A DNA stretch of 64,000 nt from Roseiarcus sp963732155 (lineage in GTDB: Bacteria; Pseudomonadota; Alphaproteobacteria; Rhizobiales; Beijerinckiaceae): the NCBI GenBank assembly GCA_963732155.1, contig CAVSYB010000006.1, positions 310,001 through 374,000 of the forward strand, given 5' to 3'. Below the pieces are notes generated by a model that was given only the letters and a program-made list of their open reading frames with translations, was not told the DNA's origin and did no database searches. Of this stretch, positions 44,948 to 53,703 are shown in pieces. Positions within the stretch are counted from its first letter, which is position 1. Every line of letters begins with the position of its first letter. Position numbers and translations under genes: made by a program.

Positions 44948-45095
44948 CCACGCCTTTCGGTGTGAGATAACATCCGCACAACGGAACAAATTCAGGGCCT
45001 GATCGGAGCGATCCGCCGGACGGCGGCCGGCGGGAACCGCCTGGATTTCGGAAACGTCGGGACGGCCGGCCGGGCGCCGCCTCCCCCCGCCCCGC

Positions 45096-46364
45096 TCACC
45101 ATGGTCTTTCGGCGGGCGCCGGACGAATTGCGCCCACGCATTCCCCGAAACCGATGCGATAGCCCTCGCCCTCGGCCCAACCGGTCAGCGTCACGGTGTC
45201 GCCGTCTTCGAGGAAGCGCCGCAACTCGCCGGTCGCCAGCGTCACCGGCTCGGCGCCGCCCCGGGAGAGCTCGAGCATCGAACCCGCGGCCTCTCTCGTC
45301 GGCCCGGAAATCGTTCCCGAGCCGAGGAGATCGCCGGTCTCCATCTTGCAGCCGCCGACCGCGTGTTGAGCGAGCTGTTGGGCGGCCGAGTAATACATCT
45401 CGCAATAATTGGCGCGGCTGACGACGGTCGGCCGCGCGGCGCCCTCCGGCCGGATCATCGCCTCGAGCTTGATGTCGTAGAGCATCGGCCCGGCCTCGCG
45501 CAGATACGGCAGGAGCGGACGCTCCCGCGCGGGCGTCCACACCCGGAACGGTTCGAGCGCCGCCTTGGCGACGATCCACGGGCTGATCGAAGTCGCGAAC
45601 ACCTTGCCCTGGAACGGGCCGAGCGGCTGGGATTCCCAGGCCTGGATGTCGCGCGCCGACCAATCGTTGAGGAGAACATAACCGAAGATCATCTCGTCCG
45701 CCTCGGCGACCGTGATCGGTTCGCCCATTTCGGAGGCGACGCCGACGACGGCGCCGATTTCCAGCTCGAAATCGAGCCGGCGGCTGGGGCCGAACACCGG
45801 CAGGTCGACGCCGGCGGGCTTCCTCTGGCCGAGCGGGCGGCGGATTTCGGCGGCGCTGACGACCACCGTCGAGGCGCGGCCATTGTAGGCGATCGGCATG
45901 CTCAGCCAGTTCGGCGGCAGGGCGTTCTGCGGTCCGCGGGACATCGTCCCGACGTTGAAGGCGTGATGACGGCCGGAATAGAAGTCGGTGAAGCCGGCGA
46001 CCTTGAACGGCAAATGCAGCCGCGCATTGGCCAGCGGCCTCAGCGCCTGCGCACGGAGCGCCGCGTCATCGCGCAAAACCGGATCGCCGTCCCGCGAAAG
46101 AAGCTCGGTCAGCCGCGATCGCACGGCCTCCCAGCGCGCCTTGCCGAGCGCCATGAAGGGATTGAGCGCGCCCCCGTCGAAAACCGACGCGCCGCCGCCG
46201 GCGTCGACAAGGCCGCCGCGCTCGAGCAGGCAAAGATCGAGGACGAAGTCGCCGATCGCAACGCCGCAGCGAGGCGGCTGCGCGGGCGCGCTGAACACGC
46301 CATATGGCAGGTTCTGGATCGGAAAGGGACAGCCGGGCTGGTTGGCGCTATCGATCCAGGACAT
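45096..46364 (-). CDS. fahA: fumarylacetoacetase
   Basis: This enzyme hydrolyses fumarylacetoacetate to fumarate and acetoacetate in tyrosine degradation. The 422-residue length fits the two-domain FahA type: an N-terminal SH3-like domain (LPYGVFSAPAQPPRCGVAIG) and the FAH barrel. Metal and active-site motifs are present: DFYSGRHHAFNVG with the catalytic His, DFELEIGAVVG, LLNDWSARDIQAWE, and GDLLGSGTISGP. No homogentisate dioxygenase gene is beside it. It is the first gene after the island. Confidence 0.95.
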   Translation of the reverse strand: MSWIDSANQPGCPFPIQNLPYGVFSAPAQPPRCGVAIGDFVLDLCLLERGGLVDAGGGASVFDGGALNPFMALGKARWEAVRSRLTELLSRDGDPVLRDDAALRAQALRPLANARLHLPFKVAGFTDFYSGRHHAFNVGTMSRGPQNALPPNWLSMPIAYNGRASTVVVSAAEIRRPLGQRKPAGVDLPVFGPSRRLDFELEIGAVVGVASEMGEPITVAEADEMIFGYVLLNDWSARDIQAWESQPLGPFQGKVFATSISPWIVAKAALEPFRVWTPARERPLLPYLREAGPMLYDIKLEAMIRPEGAARPTVVSRANYCEMYYSAAQQLAQHAVGGCKMETGDLLGSGTISGPTREAAGSMLELSRGGAEPVTLATGELRRFLEDGDTVTLTGWAEGEGYRIGFGECVGAIRPAPAERPW

Positions 46365-46682
46365 CGGGCGTTTCCGGTTCGTCGCGATCGTCGGCCGCCG
46401 CGAACTCGCTCGGTCGCCGGCGAAAGCGCGTCCCTAACAGGCAAGCAAGGCCGCTCGTCAGCCCGGCGGGCGCAAGCGCCTCCTCCTTCGCACCATGGCG
46501 TGCGTCAATCAACCCGATCGACTCTGATACGTCGTTCACACGGCGCCGAGGCGGACGGGGCGAAGGCTCGGCGCGCGGCGCCCTGGCGGCGCCGGATATC
46601 GCCGGAATTCTCATCAGCCCCGACCGGCGCCGCGTCTTCGCCTCATGCGAGCGGGCGCCGCGGAGGGCGCGATGGGCCGTGA
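46365..46682. other. 318-bp spacer before the fold-back element
   Basis: No frame has a good start signal or coding character. It probably holds the fahA promoter close to 46365, but no clear consensus is seen. Confidence 0.45.
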
Positions 46683-46925
46683 ATGACCTGGCTCAGACAC
46701 ATCAGAGACTGGTGCTGACGTCAGCGCCACAAATTCATTGAATGCTTGGAGGCAATTATGCGCGAGAGGAATTCGAACTCAAGGACGGCCCGAAGGGCCG
46801 CCGCCGAAGGCGGCGCTTCGCATCCTTGACTTCGAATTCCTCTCGCGCTCCGCTCCGCCAAGCAAACAATGAACAAAACCGCCTCCATCCGTGAGTCTCA
46901 TATGTCCTGAGCCAGGCCGTGAATT
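46683..46925. repeat. long fold-back (MITE-like) element
   Basis: The two halves are diverged inverted copies of each other over about 110-120 bases. The outer arms share CCTGGCTCAG and GAGACT, the middle parts share TCATTG and GCTTGG, and the innermost arms match over 25 bases with one mismatch (CGCGAGAGGAATTCGAA then TCAAGGA). The centre holds two further hairpins, GGCCC-GAA-GGGCC and GCCGCC-GAA-GGCGGC. No protein is encoded. The form is that of a non-autonomous inverted-repeat element or remains of two IS ends. Confidence 0.8.
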
Positions 46926-47030
46926 GACAAACCTTCGATTTTGGCGATCGTTCAACGGAACGGCGGAGCCTTCATCCGGCGCGCGAGCGTCGGGCGCGGA
47001 TCGCAGCGGCCGACGATGTTGGGAGGCGTC

Positions 47031-48089
47031 ATGAGGACCATCAAGGGCCCCGGTCTGTTTCTGGCGCAGTTCGCGCGCGATACGCCGCCGCACAACACGT
47101 TGGAAGGCATCGCGCGTTGGGCCAAGAACTATGGCTACAAGGCGATTCAAATCCCCACCTGGGACCGGCGTTTCTTCGACCTCGACCGGGCCTACGAGAG
47201 CGAGGCCTACTGCGACGAGATCAAGGGCCGGCTCGCCGACGTCGGCATCGCGATCAGCGAATTGTCGAGCCATTTTCAGGGCCAGATGGTCTCCGTCCAT
47301 CCGGCCTACGATGCGATGTTCGACGGCCAATGCCCCGAGCCGGTGCGCGGCGATCCCGAGAAACGGCGCCGCTGGGCGGCCGATCAGGTGCGCAAGGCGG
47401 CCAGGGTGTCGCGACGGTTCGGCCTGAGCGAACACGTGAGCTTCACCGGCTCGCTGGCCTGGCCGTATTTCTATCCCTATCCGCAGCGCCCGGCCGGCCT
47501 GATCGAGGATTGCTTCGCCGAGCAGGCGCGCCGCTGGAAGCCGATCCTCGACGTCTTCGACGAGAACGGCGTCGACCTGTGCTTCGAGATTCACCCGACC
47601 GAGGACATTTTCGACGGCGACACGTTCGAGATGTTCCTGGCCGCGGTCGGCGGACACCGGCGCTGCAACATCAACTACGACGCGAGCCACTTCATCAAGC
47701 AATGCATGGACTATCTCGGCTTCATCGACGCCTATCACGAGCGCATCAAGATGTTCCACGTCAAGGACGCCGAATTCAACGCGACCGCGAAGCAGGGCGT
47801 CTACGGCGGCTATCAGGATTGGCTGCGTCGTGCCGGGCGCGACCGCTCGCTCGGCGACGGTCAGGTCGATTTCAAGGCCGTTTTCTCCAAGCTCGCCGGC
47901 TACGACTTCGCGGGATGGGCGGTCTACGAGTGGGAGTGCTGCCTGCAGCATCCGGAAGTCGCGGCGCGCAAGGGCGCGCAGTTCATCGCCGACCACATCA
48001 TCGAAGTGACGGACCGGGTGTTCGACGATTTCGCCGCGACCGGCGCCGATCGCGCGGTCAATCTGAAACTGCTCGGCGTGCGAGGCTGA
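47031..48089 (+). CDS. sugar phosphate isomerase/epimerase, TIM barrel
   Basis: The 352-residue protein belongs to the xylose-isomerase-like TIM-barrel family (AP_endonuc_2). Likely metal ligands are Glu in LCFEIHPTEDIF, Asp/His in NINYDASHFIKQ, the His in MFHVKDAEF and Glu in VYEWECCLQ. Such enzymes isomerise or epimerise sugars, inositols or keto-sugars. The ATG at 47031 with GGGAGG just upstream is the start. Four bases separate it from the oxidoreductase gene, so both are co-transcribed and act in one sugar pathway. Confidence 0.88.
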   Translation: MRTIKGPGLFLAQFARDTPPHNTLEGIARWAKNYGYKAIQIPTWDRRFFDLDRAYESEAYCDEIKGRLADVGIAISELSSHFQGQMVSVHPAYDAMFDGQCPEPVRGDPEKRRRWAADQVRKAARVSRRFGLSEHVSFTGSLAWPYFYPYPQRPAGLIEDCFAEQARRWKPILDVFDENGVDLCFEIHPTEDIFDGDTFEMFLAAVGGHRRCNINYDASHFIKQCMDYLGFIDAYHERIKMFHVKDAEFNATAKQGVYGGYQDWLRRAGRDRSLGDGQVDFKAVFSKLAGYDFAGWAVYEWECCLQHPEVAARKGAQFIADHIIEVTDRVFDDFAATGADRAVNLKLLGVRG

Positions 48090-48093
48090 GACG

Positions 48094-49278
48094 ATGGTCT
48101 ATGCGACGGCGGGCCACGGCGTCGACGGCAGGCGTCTGCGCGTCGGCATGGTCGGCGGCGGCCGCAACGCGTTCATCGGCGCCGTGCATCGCATGGCGAT
48201 GCGGCTCGACGACCTCATCGTGCTGACGGCGGGCGCGCTGTCGGCCGATCCCGAAAACGCGCGGCTGTCGGGCCTCGATCTCGGCCTGCCGCCGGAGCGG
48301 ACTTATGCGAGCTACGCGGAGATGGCCGCGCGCGAGGCGGGCCGCCCCGACGGAATCGAGGCGGTGGTCATCGTGACCCCCAATCACTTGCACTATCCCG
48401 TCGCCAGGGCGTTTCTGGAAGCCGGCGTCGACGTCATCTGCGACAAGCCGCTTTCGACGTCGCTGCGGGAAGCCAGGGAGCTGATCGAACTTGCGCGGGC
48501 CAAAGGGCTGGTGTTCGCGGTGACGTTGAACAACACCGGCTACCCGATGGTTCGCCAGGCCCGCGAGATGATCGCGGCGGGCGAGATCGGCGAGATCCGC
48601 GTCGTGCATGCCGCCTATATCCAGGATTGGCTGACCGAGCCGATCGACGCCGGCGGTCACAAACAGGCGGAATGGCGCACCGACCCGGCGCGCGCCGGGG
48701 CCTCCGCCTGCCTCGCCGACATCGGCGTGCACGCGCATAATCTCGCGTTGTTCGTCACCGGTCTCGAACTCGACGCGGTGTCGGCCGATCTGGCGACCTT
48801 CGTCCCCGGGCGGCGCCTCGACGACAACGCGCATGTCCTGCTGCGTTTCGTCGGCGGCGCGCGCGGCGTGCTGATGGCCAGTCAGGTCGCCGTCGGCAAT
48901 CTCAACAATCTCAGCGTCAAGGTCTACGGGACCCGCGCCGGCCTGGAATGGTGCGGCGAAAGCCCGGAATTCCTGCGCTTTGCGCCGTACGGCGAACCGA
49001 CGCGCCTCCTGCAGCGCGGCGGACCGGGCAATCGGGACTCGGCCAGACAGGGATCGCGAATGCCCGGCGGCCATCCCGAGGGCTATATCGAGGGCTTCGC
49101 AAACCTCTACCGCGACGCGGTCGAACTGATCTTAGCGCGCCGCGCCGGGCGCGCGCCGGAAGCGGCGGCGAGGCTCACCCCCAACGTGCTGGACGGCGCC
49201 CGCGGGCTCGCCTTCATCGAAGCCAGCGTCGCCTCCAGCCGAAACGGCGGCGCCTGGACTTCGGCGCGCCTTGTCTGA
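48094..49278 (+). CDS. Gfo/Idh/MocA-family oxidoreductase
   Basis: This 394-residue NAD(P)-dependent sugar dehydrogenase has the N-terminal Rossmann motif VGMVGGGRNAFIGAVH, the DKP variant of the EKP motif in VICDKPLST, and the C-terminal alpha/beta domain with DIGVHAHNLALFVTG (catalytic Asp/His). The family oxidises hydroxyls of inositol, glucose derivatives or similar compounds. Cotranscription with the TIM-barrel isomerase suggests a joint sugar or cyclitol catabolic step; the substrate is unknown. Confidence 0.9.
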   Translation: MVYATAGHGVDGRRLRVGMVGGGRNAFIGAVHRMAMRLDDLIVLTAGALSADPENARLSGLDLGLPPERTYASYAEMAAREAGRPDGIEAVVIVTPNHLHYPVARAFLEAGVDVICDKPLSTSLREARELIELARAKGLVFAVTLNNTGYPMVRQAREMIAAGEIGEIRVVHAAYIQDWLTEPIDAGGHKQAEWRTDPARAGASACLADIGVHAHNLALFVTGLELDAVSADLATFVPGRRLDDNAHVLLRFVGGARGVLMASQVAVGNLNNLSVKVYGTRAGLEWCGESPEFLRFAPYGEPTRLLQRGGPGNRDSARQGSRMPGGHPEGYIEGFANLYRDAVELILARRAGRAPEAAARLTPNVLDGARGLAFIEASVASSRNGGAWTSARLV

Positions 49279-49315
49279 TCAAGCGGGAACGCCCTCGGGG
49301 CGATGGAATCGGCGC

Positions 49316-50248
49316 TCATCGATCCGGCTCCACCGTTTCACCGAACAGAAGCGCGCGCTCCTCCGGGGCCTTTCCGCTGCCGACCAGCCAGCAGCCGGTC
49401 AGCGCGTCGAAGTTCGGCTCGAAAATTGCGCGGCCCGCCTTTTCCGAAAGCCGCGCGCGCAGCGGCGGGACGAGGCCGCCCGCCGCGAAAAGCGGCGCGT
49501 CGGGGCTGGCGATGACGCCGATCAACGCCGCAAGGTGCTCCACCGCGCGTTCTCGTATGCGCCGCGCCATCGCGTCGCCCGCGTCGGCCTGTTCGAGCGC
49601 CAGCGGCGCGAGCGCGGCCAGGCGGTCCGGCCCGAGGTCGCGCATCCAGCCGGCGCGCAGCTTCTGGCTGCCGCCGATCGCCGCCAGAACGGCGCGGCTG
49701 AGCCGGTCCTGCGCCACCACGCCGTCGAGCGCGGCCAGGCAGTGGCGCAACGCCCTTTGGCCGATCCAGCTGCCGCTGCCCCGGTCCCCGCCGATCCAGC
49801 CCCACGCGTCGCGCTGAATCGACAGCCCGTTGGCGTAGAGCCGATGTCCGGCGACGCCGGTCCCGACGATCATCAGACTGCAAGGCGCGCCGGAGCCGGC
49901 GCCGATCAGCGCCGCATAGCCGTCGCTCATCGCGCAGCGCCGCGGGAATGGCGGGCAAGCTTTCAAAAACGCGTCGCGGCCGGCGTCGATATAGGTTCCC
50001 GCCGCGCCGATCGCGAAGACGACGCCCTCGAACCGGTCGTTCGGTCGCCCGACCGCCGAGCAGCATTGGCCCCACAGGCTCTCGACGCTGGCCACCGCCC
50101 TGTCGAGGCTTGTCGTGGGATTGCAGGGACCGGCCGCCGCCTCGGCAAGCGCTTTTCCCTCAGCGTCGAAAAGCCCGCCCCGGCTGCGAGAGCCGCCGCC
50201 GTCGACGCAGAAGTAGAGCGCAGGCTCGCCTGGTTCGTTCGTGTCCAA
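49316..50248 (-). CDS. BadF/BadG-type ATPase, N-acetylglucosamine-kinase-like
   Basis: This 310-residue protein of the ASKHA fold carries the phosphate-1 motif YFCVDGGGSRSRGGLFD, the SLMIVGTGVAG phosphate-2 segment, the GGDRGSGSWIG motif and the adenosine motif LFAAGGLVPPL. These fit bacterial amino-sugar kinases related to human NAGK. It converges on the oxidoreductase gene and follows the decayed ABC permease on the same strand, as in sugar uptake operons. Confidence 0.85.
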   Translation of the reverse strand: MDTNEPGEPALYFCVDGGGSRSRGGLFDAEGKALAEAAAGPCNPTTSLDRAVASVESLWGQCCSAVGRPNDRFEGVVFAIGAAGTYIDAGRDAFLKACPPFPRRCAMSDGYAALIGAGSGAPCSLMIVGTGVAGHRLYANGLSIQRDAWGWIGGDRGSGSWIGQRALRHCLAALDGVVAQDRLSRAVLAAIGGSQKLRAGWMRDLGPDRLAALAPLALEQADAGDAMARRIRERAVEHLAALIGVIASPDAPLFAAGGLVPPLRARLSEKAGRAIFEPNFDALTGCWLVGSGKAPEERALLFGETVEPDR

Positions 50249-50323
50249 GATTCACCGTCTTCAAAGCGCCGCGCATCGCCGCTCACCCGTCATATTTCGA
50301 CGGCGCGGCTCGCGCCAGCGCCT

Positions 50324-50535
50324 TCATCGGTCGGTGAGGCGGGTCCAGGCCGCCGCGAGCAGGAGGATGATCGCGCCATAGAGAATCCGGCGAACCGGCT
50401 CGATCGCGTCGAGCAGGGTGAGGAGGCCGTTCAGCGCCGTGAGGATCAAGGCGCCGATGATGGCGCCGGAATAGCCGCCCCGGCCGCCGACGATCGACGC
50501 GCCGTCGACGATCGCGAGGCCGCGGGCCGCCCGCC
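50324..50535 (-). pseudogene. C-terminal remnant of an RbsC-type ABC sugar permease
   Basis: The frame reads DGASIVGGRGGYSGAIIGAL, LILTALNGLLTLLDAIEP, then ILYGAIILLLAAAWTRL before TGA. This is the last part of BPD_transp_2 family permeases (GGASIFGG-like motif and the final helix). The other eight or so helices are absent; upstream is the acyltransferase gene in another frame. The former transporter would have served the kinase next to it. Confidence 0.8.
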
Positions 50536-50545
50536 GGGGCGGCCC

Positions 50546-51619
50546 TCAGGTGAGCGACAGACCGAGCGCGCGCCACGAGCGGGCGATCGCCCGCGCCGGC
50601 GCCTCCAGCGGGGTGTTTCGCACTCTGGCGGCGAGGCTGCGCTGGACAGTCCGGCGCATCGACCGCCACGTCGGCAATTCCAGGCTGCCGGCCGAGAGCG
50701 TCGCCGATCCGGTCGCCAGGCGCGCCTTGTGCTGCGACATTCCCGCGCCGAGGTCGATCATCCCGACGCCGAGCCGCGAGGCGCTTTCCGCCATTTTCAG
50801 GATCAGGATGAGGCCGGGCGAATATTTCGAACAGGCGCGATTGTACGAAGGCAGCCAGTAGTGCCAGCACTCCTGCGAGCGCATGCCGAAATGGCCGGCG
50901 ATCAACTGGTCGCCGGCGTGGAGCGTCGACAGAACGCCGGCGAACCCTTCGGTCTGCGTCTGATGGATGGCCTTCAGCAGCGCCCGCGTCCAGGCGACGC
51001 GAAAAATGTCGGGCTTGCCGGTTCTCTCATATTGCGCCGACTTCCAGGCCAGCGCCTGGTCGAGGAGGGAGGGGTCGGCCTGATGGGCCGTGTAGCGCAG
51101 CGGCCCGATTTCGCGCGCCAGCCGCCGCGCCGAATAGCTCGCCCGCTCGATCAGGTTGGAGCCTGAAGCCCGTTTGCGCTCGGCATAGGCGGCGAACCCG
51201 TCCGCCAGCTCGATGCGCGGGCTGGCGATCAGCGACGCGGTCTGTCCGCAAAGACCGGCTTGCGACAGCGGCAGACGCGAAAAATCCCAGGCGATCAGCT
51301 TGCAGGCGCGCAGCAGGTCGAGACCGGCGAAATCCGCCTCGTCGCCGCCCGCGCATACGAGGCCGTGATAGTCCGACAGCGGGCCGCCGACGGGCCCGCC
51401 GAGCGAGCGCAGAATCCGTTCGAAGGGAAAGAAAGCGACGAGCCTCCCGGCGTCCTCGACGATCGCGATCTCGACGTTCGGCTTGACGCTGGCGACGCAG
51501 CGGATGAATTCGGGATGAAAGAAAGGGCTGGAGAGATCGGCGTTGGCGCGCTGCAACGCCGCCCATTTCGCCGCCAGGTCGGGTCCCAGCTCGCGCCCGG
51601 CGATAGTGGTGATTTTCAC
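50546..51619 (-). CDS. BioF2/FemAB-like GNAT acyltransferase
   Basis: The ~357-residue protein matches the Acetyltransf_6 (BioF2-like, CelD) group. The N-terminal half reads WAALQRANADLSSPFFHPEF and VEIAIVEDAGRLVAFFPFER, and the GNAT-like C-terminal half has LHAGDQLIAGHFGMRSQ, WLPSYNRACSKYSPGLIL and GMIDLGAG. Members modify exopolysaccharides or peptidoglycan precursors. The GTG at 51619 is a probable start; a TTG at 51667 would add 16 residues. It has intruded on, or replaced, the front of the ABC permease gene. Confidence 0.8.
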   Translation of the reverse strand: MKITTIAGRELGPDLAAKWAALQRANADLSSPFFHPEFIRCVASVKPNVEIAIVEDAGRLVAFFPFERILRSLGGPVGGPLSDYHGLVCAGGDEADFAGLDLLRACKLIAWDFSRLPLSQAGLCGQTASLIASPRIELADGFAAYAERKRASGSNLIERASYSARRLAREIGPLRYTAHQADPSLLDQALAWKSAQYERTGKPDIFRVAWTRALLKAIHQTQTEGFAGVLSTLHAGDQLIAGHFGMRSQECWHYWLPSYNRACSKYSPGLILILKMAESASRLGVGMIDLGAGMSQHKARLATGSATLSAGSLELPTWRSMRRTVQRSLAARVRNTPLEAPARAIARSWRALGLSLT

Positions 51620-51902
51620 AGGGCGCAAATCCGGGGGGCGAGAGGTCTCGAGGAAACGCTGCGGCAATTGGAAGCCGGCGATCGCCGACCCCGTCGATCA
51701 TGACACCACAGCCCCGCCGGCCCCGCCAGCCGCGGAACCGATAAAACGATAATAAAACTCGATGTAAGGTAAATTCAGCGGACCGCGCGGCGCCGGCCCA
51801 ACGTCCCGGCCGGAGCGGCGGACTTTGAGGCTTCTTGCGCGTCTCTCTCGTGTTCCGCGCAACAAGCGAGAAAAGCGCTGAAGAGCAAACCGCTGGCGAA
51901 AA

Positions 51903-51979
51903 TGGCGCGCCCGGAGAGATTCGAACTCCCGACCCCCAAATTCGTAGTCTGGTGCTCTATCCAGCTGAGCTACGGGCGC
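51903..51979 (-). tRNA. tRNA-Arg (ACG)
   Basis: The minus strand gives acceptor GCGCCCG/CGGGCGC, D-arm GCTC..GAGC, anticodon loop ACTACGAAT with ACG, T-arm GGGAGTTCGAATCTCTC, and encoded CCA. It is complete and has no attachment-site duplication in the window. Confidence 0.96.
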
Positions 51980-52172
51980 GCGCCGCCTGCGTCGCCGGCT
52001 TGCGCGGCCCTCGGTCCCGGAAGTGGCGCGTCCGGGCGTCAGGCGAGCGCGATGCGGCGTGAAGCGAGCGCACCGTCTAACCGCTCTTGGCCGCAGGCGC
52101 AAGCGCCGGCCGGACAATTCAAGGAGGCGTGGCCGACCCGCCGCGCCGCGCGCCAAACCCCTTGGCTTTTTG

Positions 52173-53696
52173 TCAGGCCGACCCTTCCGGCTCGGCGGGC
52201 AGGGTGATGAGAAAGCGCGCGCCGCAATAGAAGTCGTCCGGCTCGCGCGGCGCGAGGGTGATCGAGCCGCCGTTGCGATCGGCAAGATCGGCGGCGATCG
52301 CCAGACCGAGGCCGGTTCCCCCCTCCCGGGTCGACAGATGAAACGGCTGGAACACGCCGCGCGCCAGATGTGGCGGAAAGCCCGGCCCGGTGTCGCTGAC
52401 CTCGATCGTCGCCGCTTCCTCGCCCCGCCACGCGGCGTAACGGATCGCCGCCGGACGGCCGTCGGTCGGGCCGAACTGGGCCAGCGCCTGCAGCGCGTTG
52501 CGATGCAGGTTTTCGATGACCCGCAGGACGTGCTCGGGGTCGGCGAACACTTCGAAGGTCTCGGACACTTCGACCACGGACGAAACGCCTTCCGCGCGCC
52601 GCGCGTCGGACGCCTCGATCGCCTGGCAGATCACTTCGCGCAGGACGACCCGCCGCCGCAGCGGCGGCTTCTCCGCCGCCGCGCCATAGGTCAGCGTTTC
52701 CTGGCAGAACGCAATGGCGCGGTCGAGCGTCGCCATCAGGCGCGGCGCGAGGCGAACGGCGAGCGGATCGGGAATGGTCGCCAGCCGATCGGAAATCAAT
52801 TGGGCGGCGGTCAGCATGTTGCGCAAATCGTGGTTGATCTTGGCGACCGCCAGGCCGAGCTCGGCGAGCCGCTTCTTCTGGCCGAGCTCCTGCGACAGCG
52901 TCGTCTGCATGGTGGCGAGGGCTTGTTCGGCGACGCCGATTTCGTCGCCCTTGCCGCTCGGCGAAATGATGCGCGCGGCGTCCTGCGGGCGCTCGCCGAA
53001 CGCCACGATATTGGAGGTCAGCCGGCGCACCGGCCTCAGCACCATCAGCCAAATCGAGGCCCAGATCACCAGCACGACGACGGTGGAGACCGTCATCACG
53101 ATGGTCAGAAAGTTGCGCGTGAACCGCCACATCGCCTCGGTGAGCGGCGTCTCGTCGAGCGTGATCTCCAGGAAGGCGTCTTCCATCGGCGCGGGGCCGA
53201 TGACCCGCACGACCGCGCCCTTCGGAGCGAACAGCGCACGCACGGCGTCGGCGACGCCCTGCGCCATCGAAGGGTCGCGCAAGTCGTAGGAATCGCTGAC
53301 CGCCGGCGGCATTTCGGCGACGGCGAGCAGCCGGTGGGTGTCGCGCGTCTTCAGGGCGATGGTCTCGGCGCCGACGCTGCGCAGGATTTTTGCGGCGAGC
53401 TCGCGGGGCAGCATGTCGTCGGGCGCGGCGGCGAACACCAGCGCGGCGGTGTTGGCGGCCGCCAGGCGCCCGCGCAGCCAGTTGTCGTGCACCGCGGCGA
53501 TGCGCGGCACGAAGATCATCACCTGCGCGAGCAAGGCGAAGCTGATCGTCAGCAGCAGCAGGCGCGAGGCCAGGCCCAACCCGCGCCGCCGCGCCGGCGC
53601 GGCGGGCGCGGGGGCGCCGTCCGGCGCGGGCGCCGCAACGACGGAGCGCGTCGCCGGCGGGGCCGGCCGCGTCGGCGCCGTCTGGAGGTCTAGCAT
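52173..53696 (-). CDS. membrane sensor histidine kinase
   Basis: The 507-residue protein has a Pro/Ala-rich start, a helix at about 44-63 (LASRLLLLTISFALLAQVMIF), a periplasmic sensor domain, a second helix at about 195-220 and a HAMP region with VLRPVRRLTSNIV. The kinase part has the atypical H-box VAKINHDLRNMLTA (His289), followed by ATPase boxes NLHRNALQAL, DTGPGFP and GTGLGLAI. The HDLRN box differs from the HELRTP of classical kinases and is shared by a group of rhizobial kinases. No response regulator gene is adjacent. Confidence 0.88.
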   Translation of the reverse strand: MLDLQTAPTRPAPPATRSVVAAPAPDGAPAPAAPARRRGLGLASRLLLLTISFALLAQVMIFVPRIAAVHDNWLRGRLAAANTAALVFAAAPDDMLPRELAAKILRSVGAETIALKTRDTHRLLAVAEMPPAVSDSYDLRDPSMAQGVADAVRALFAPKGAVVRVIGPAPMEDAFLEITLDETPLTEAMWRFTRNFLTIVMTVSTVVVLVIWASIWLMVLRPVRRLTSNIVAFGERPQDAARIISPSGKGDEIGVAEQALATMQTTLSQELGQKKRLAELGLAVAKINHDLRNMLTAAQLISDRLATIPDPLAVRLAPRLMATLDRAIAFCQETLTYGAAAEKPPLRRRVVLREVICQAIEASDARRAEGVSSVVEVSETFEVFADPEHVLRVIENLHRNALQALAQFGPTDGRPAAIRYAAWRGEEAATIEVSDTGPGFPPHLARGVFQPFHLSTREGGTGLGLAIAADLADRNGGSITLAPREPDDFYCGARFLITLPAEPEGSA

Positions 53697-53703
53697 CGCG
53701 TCC

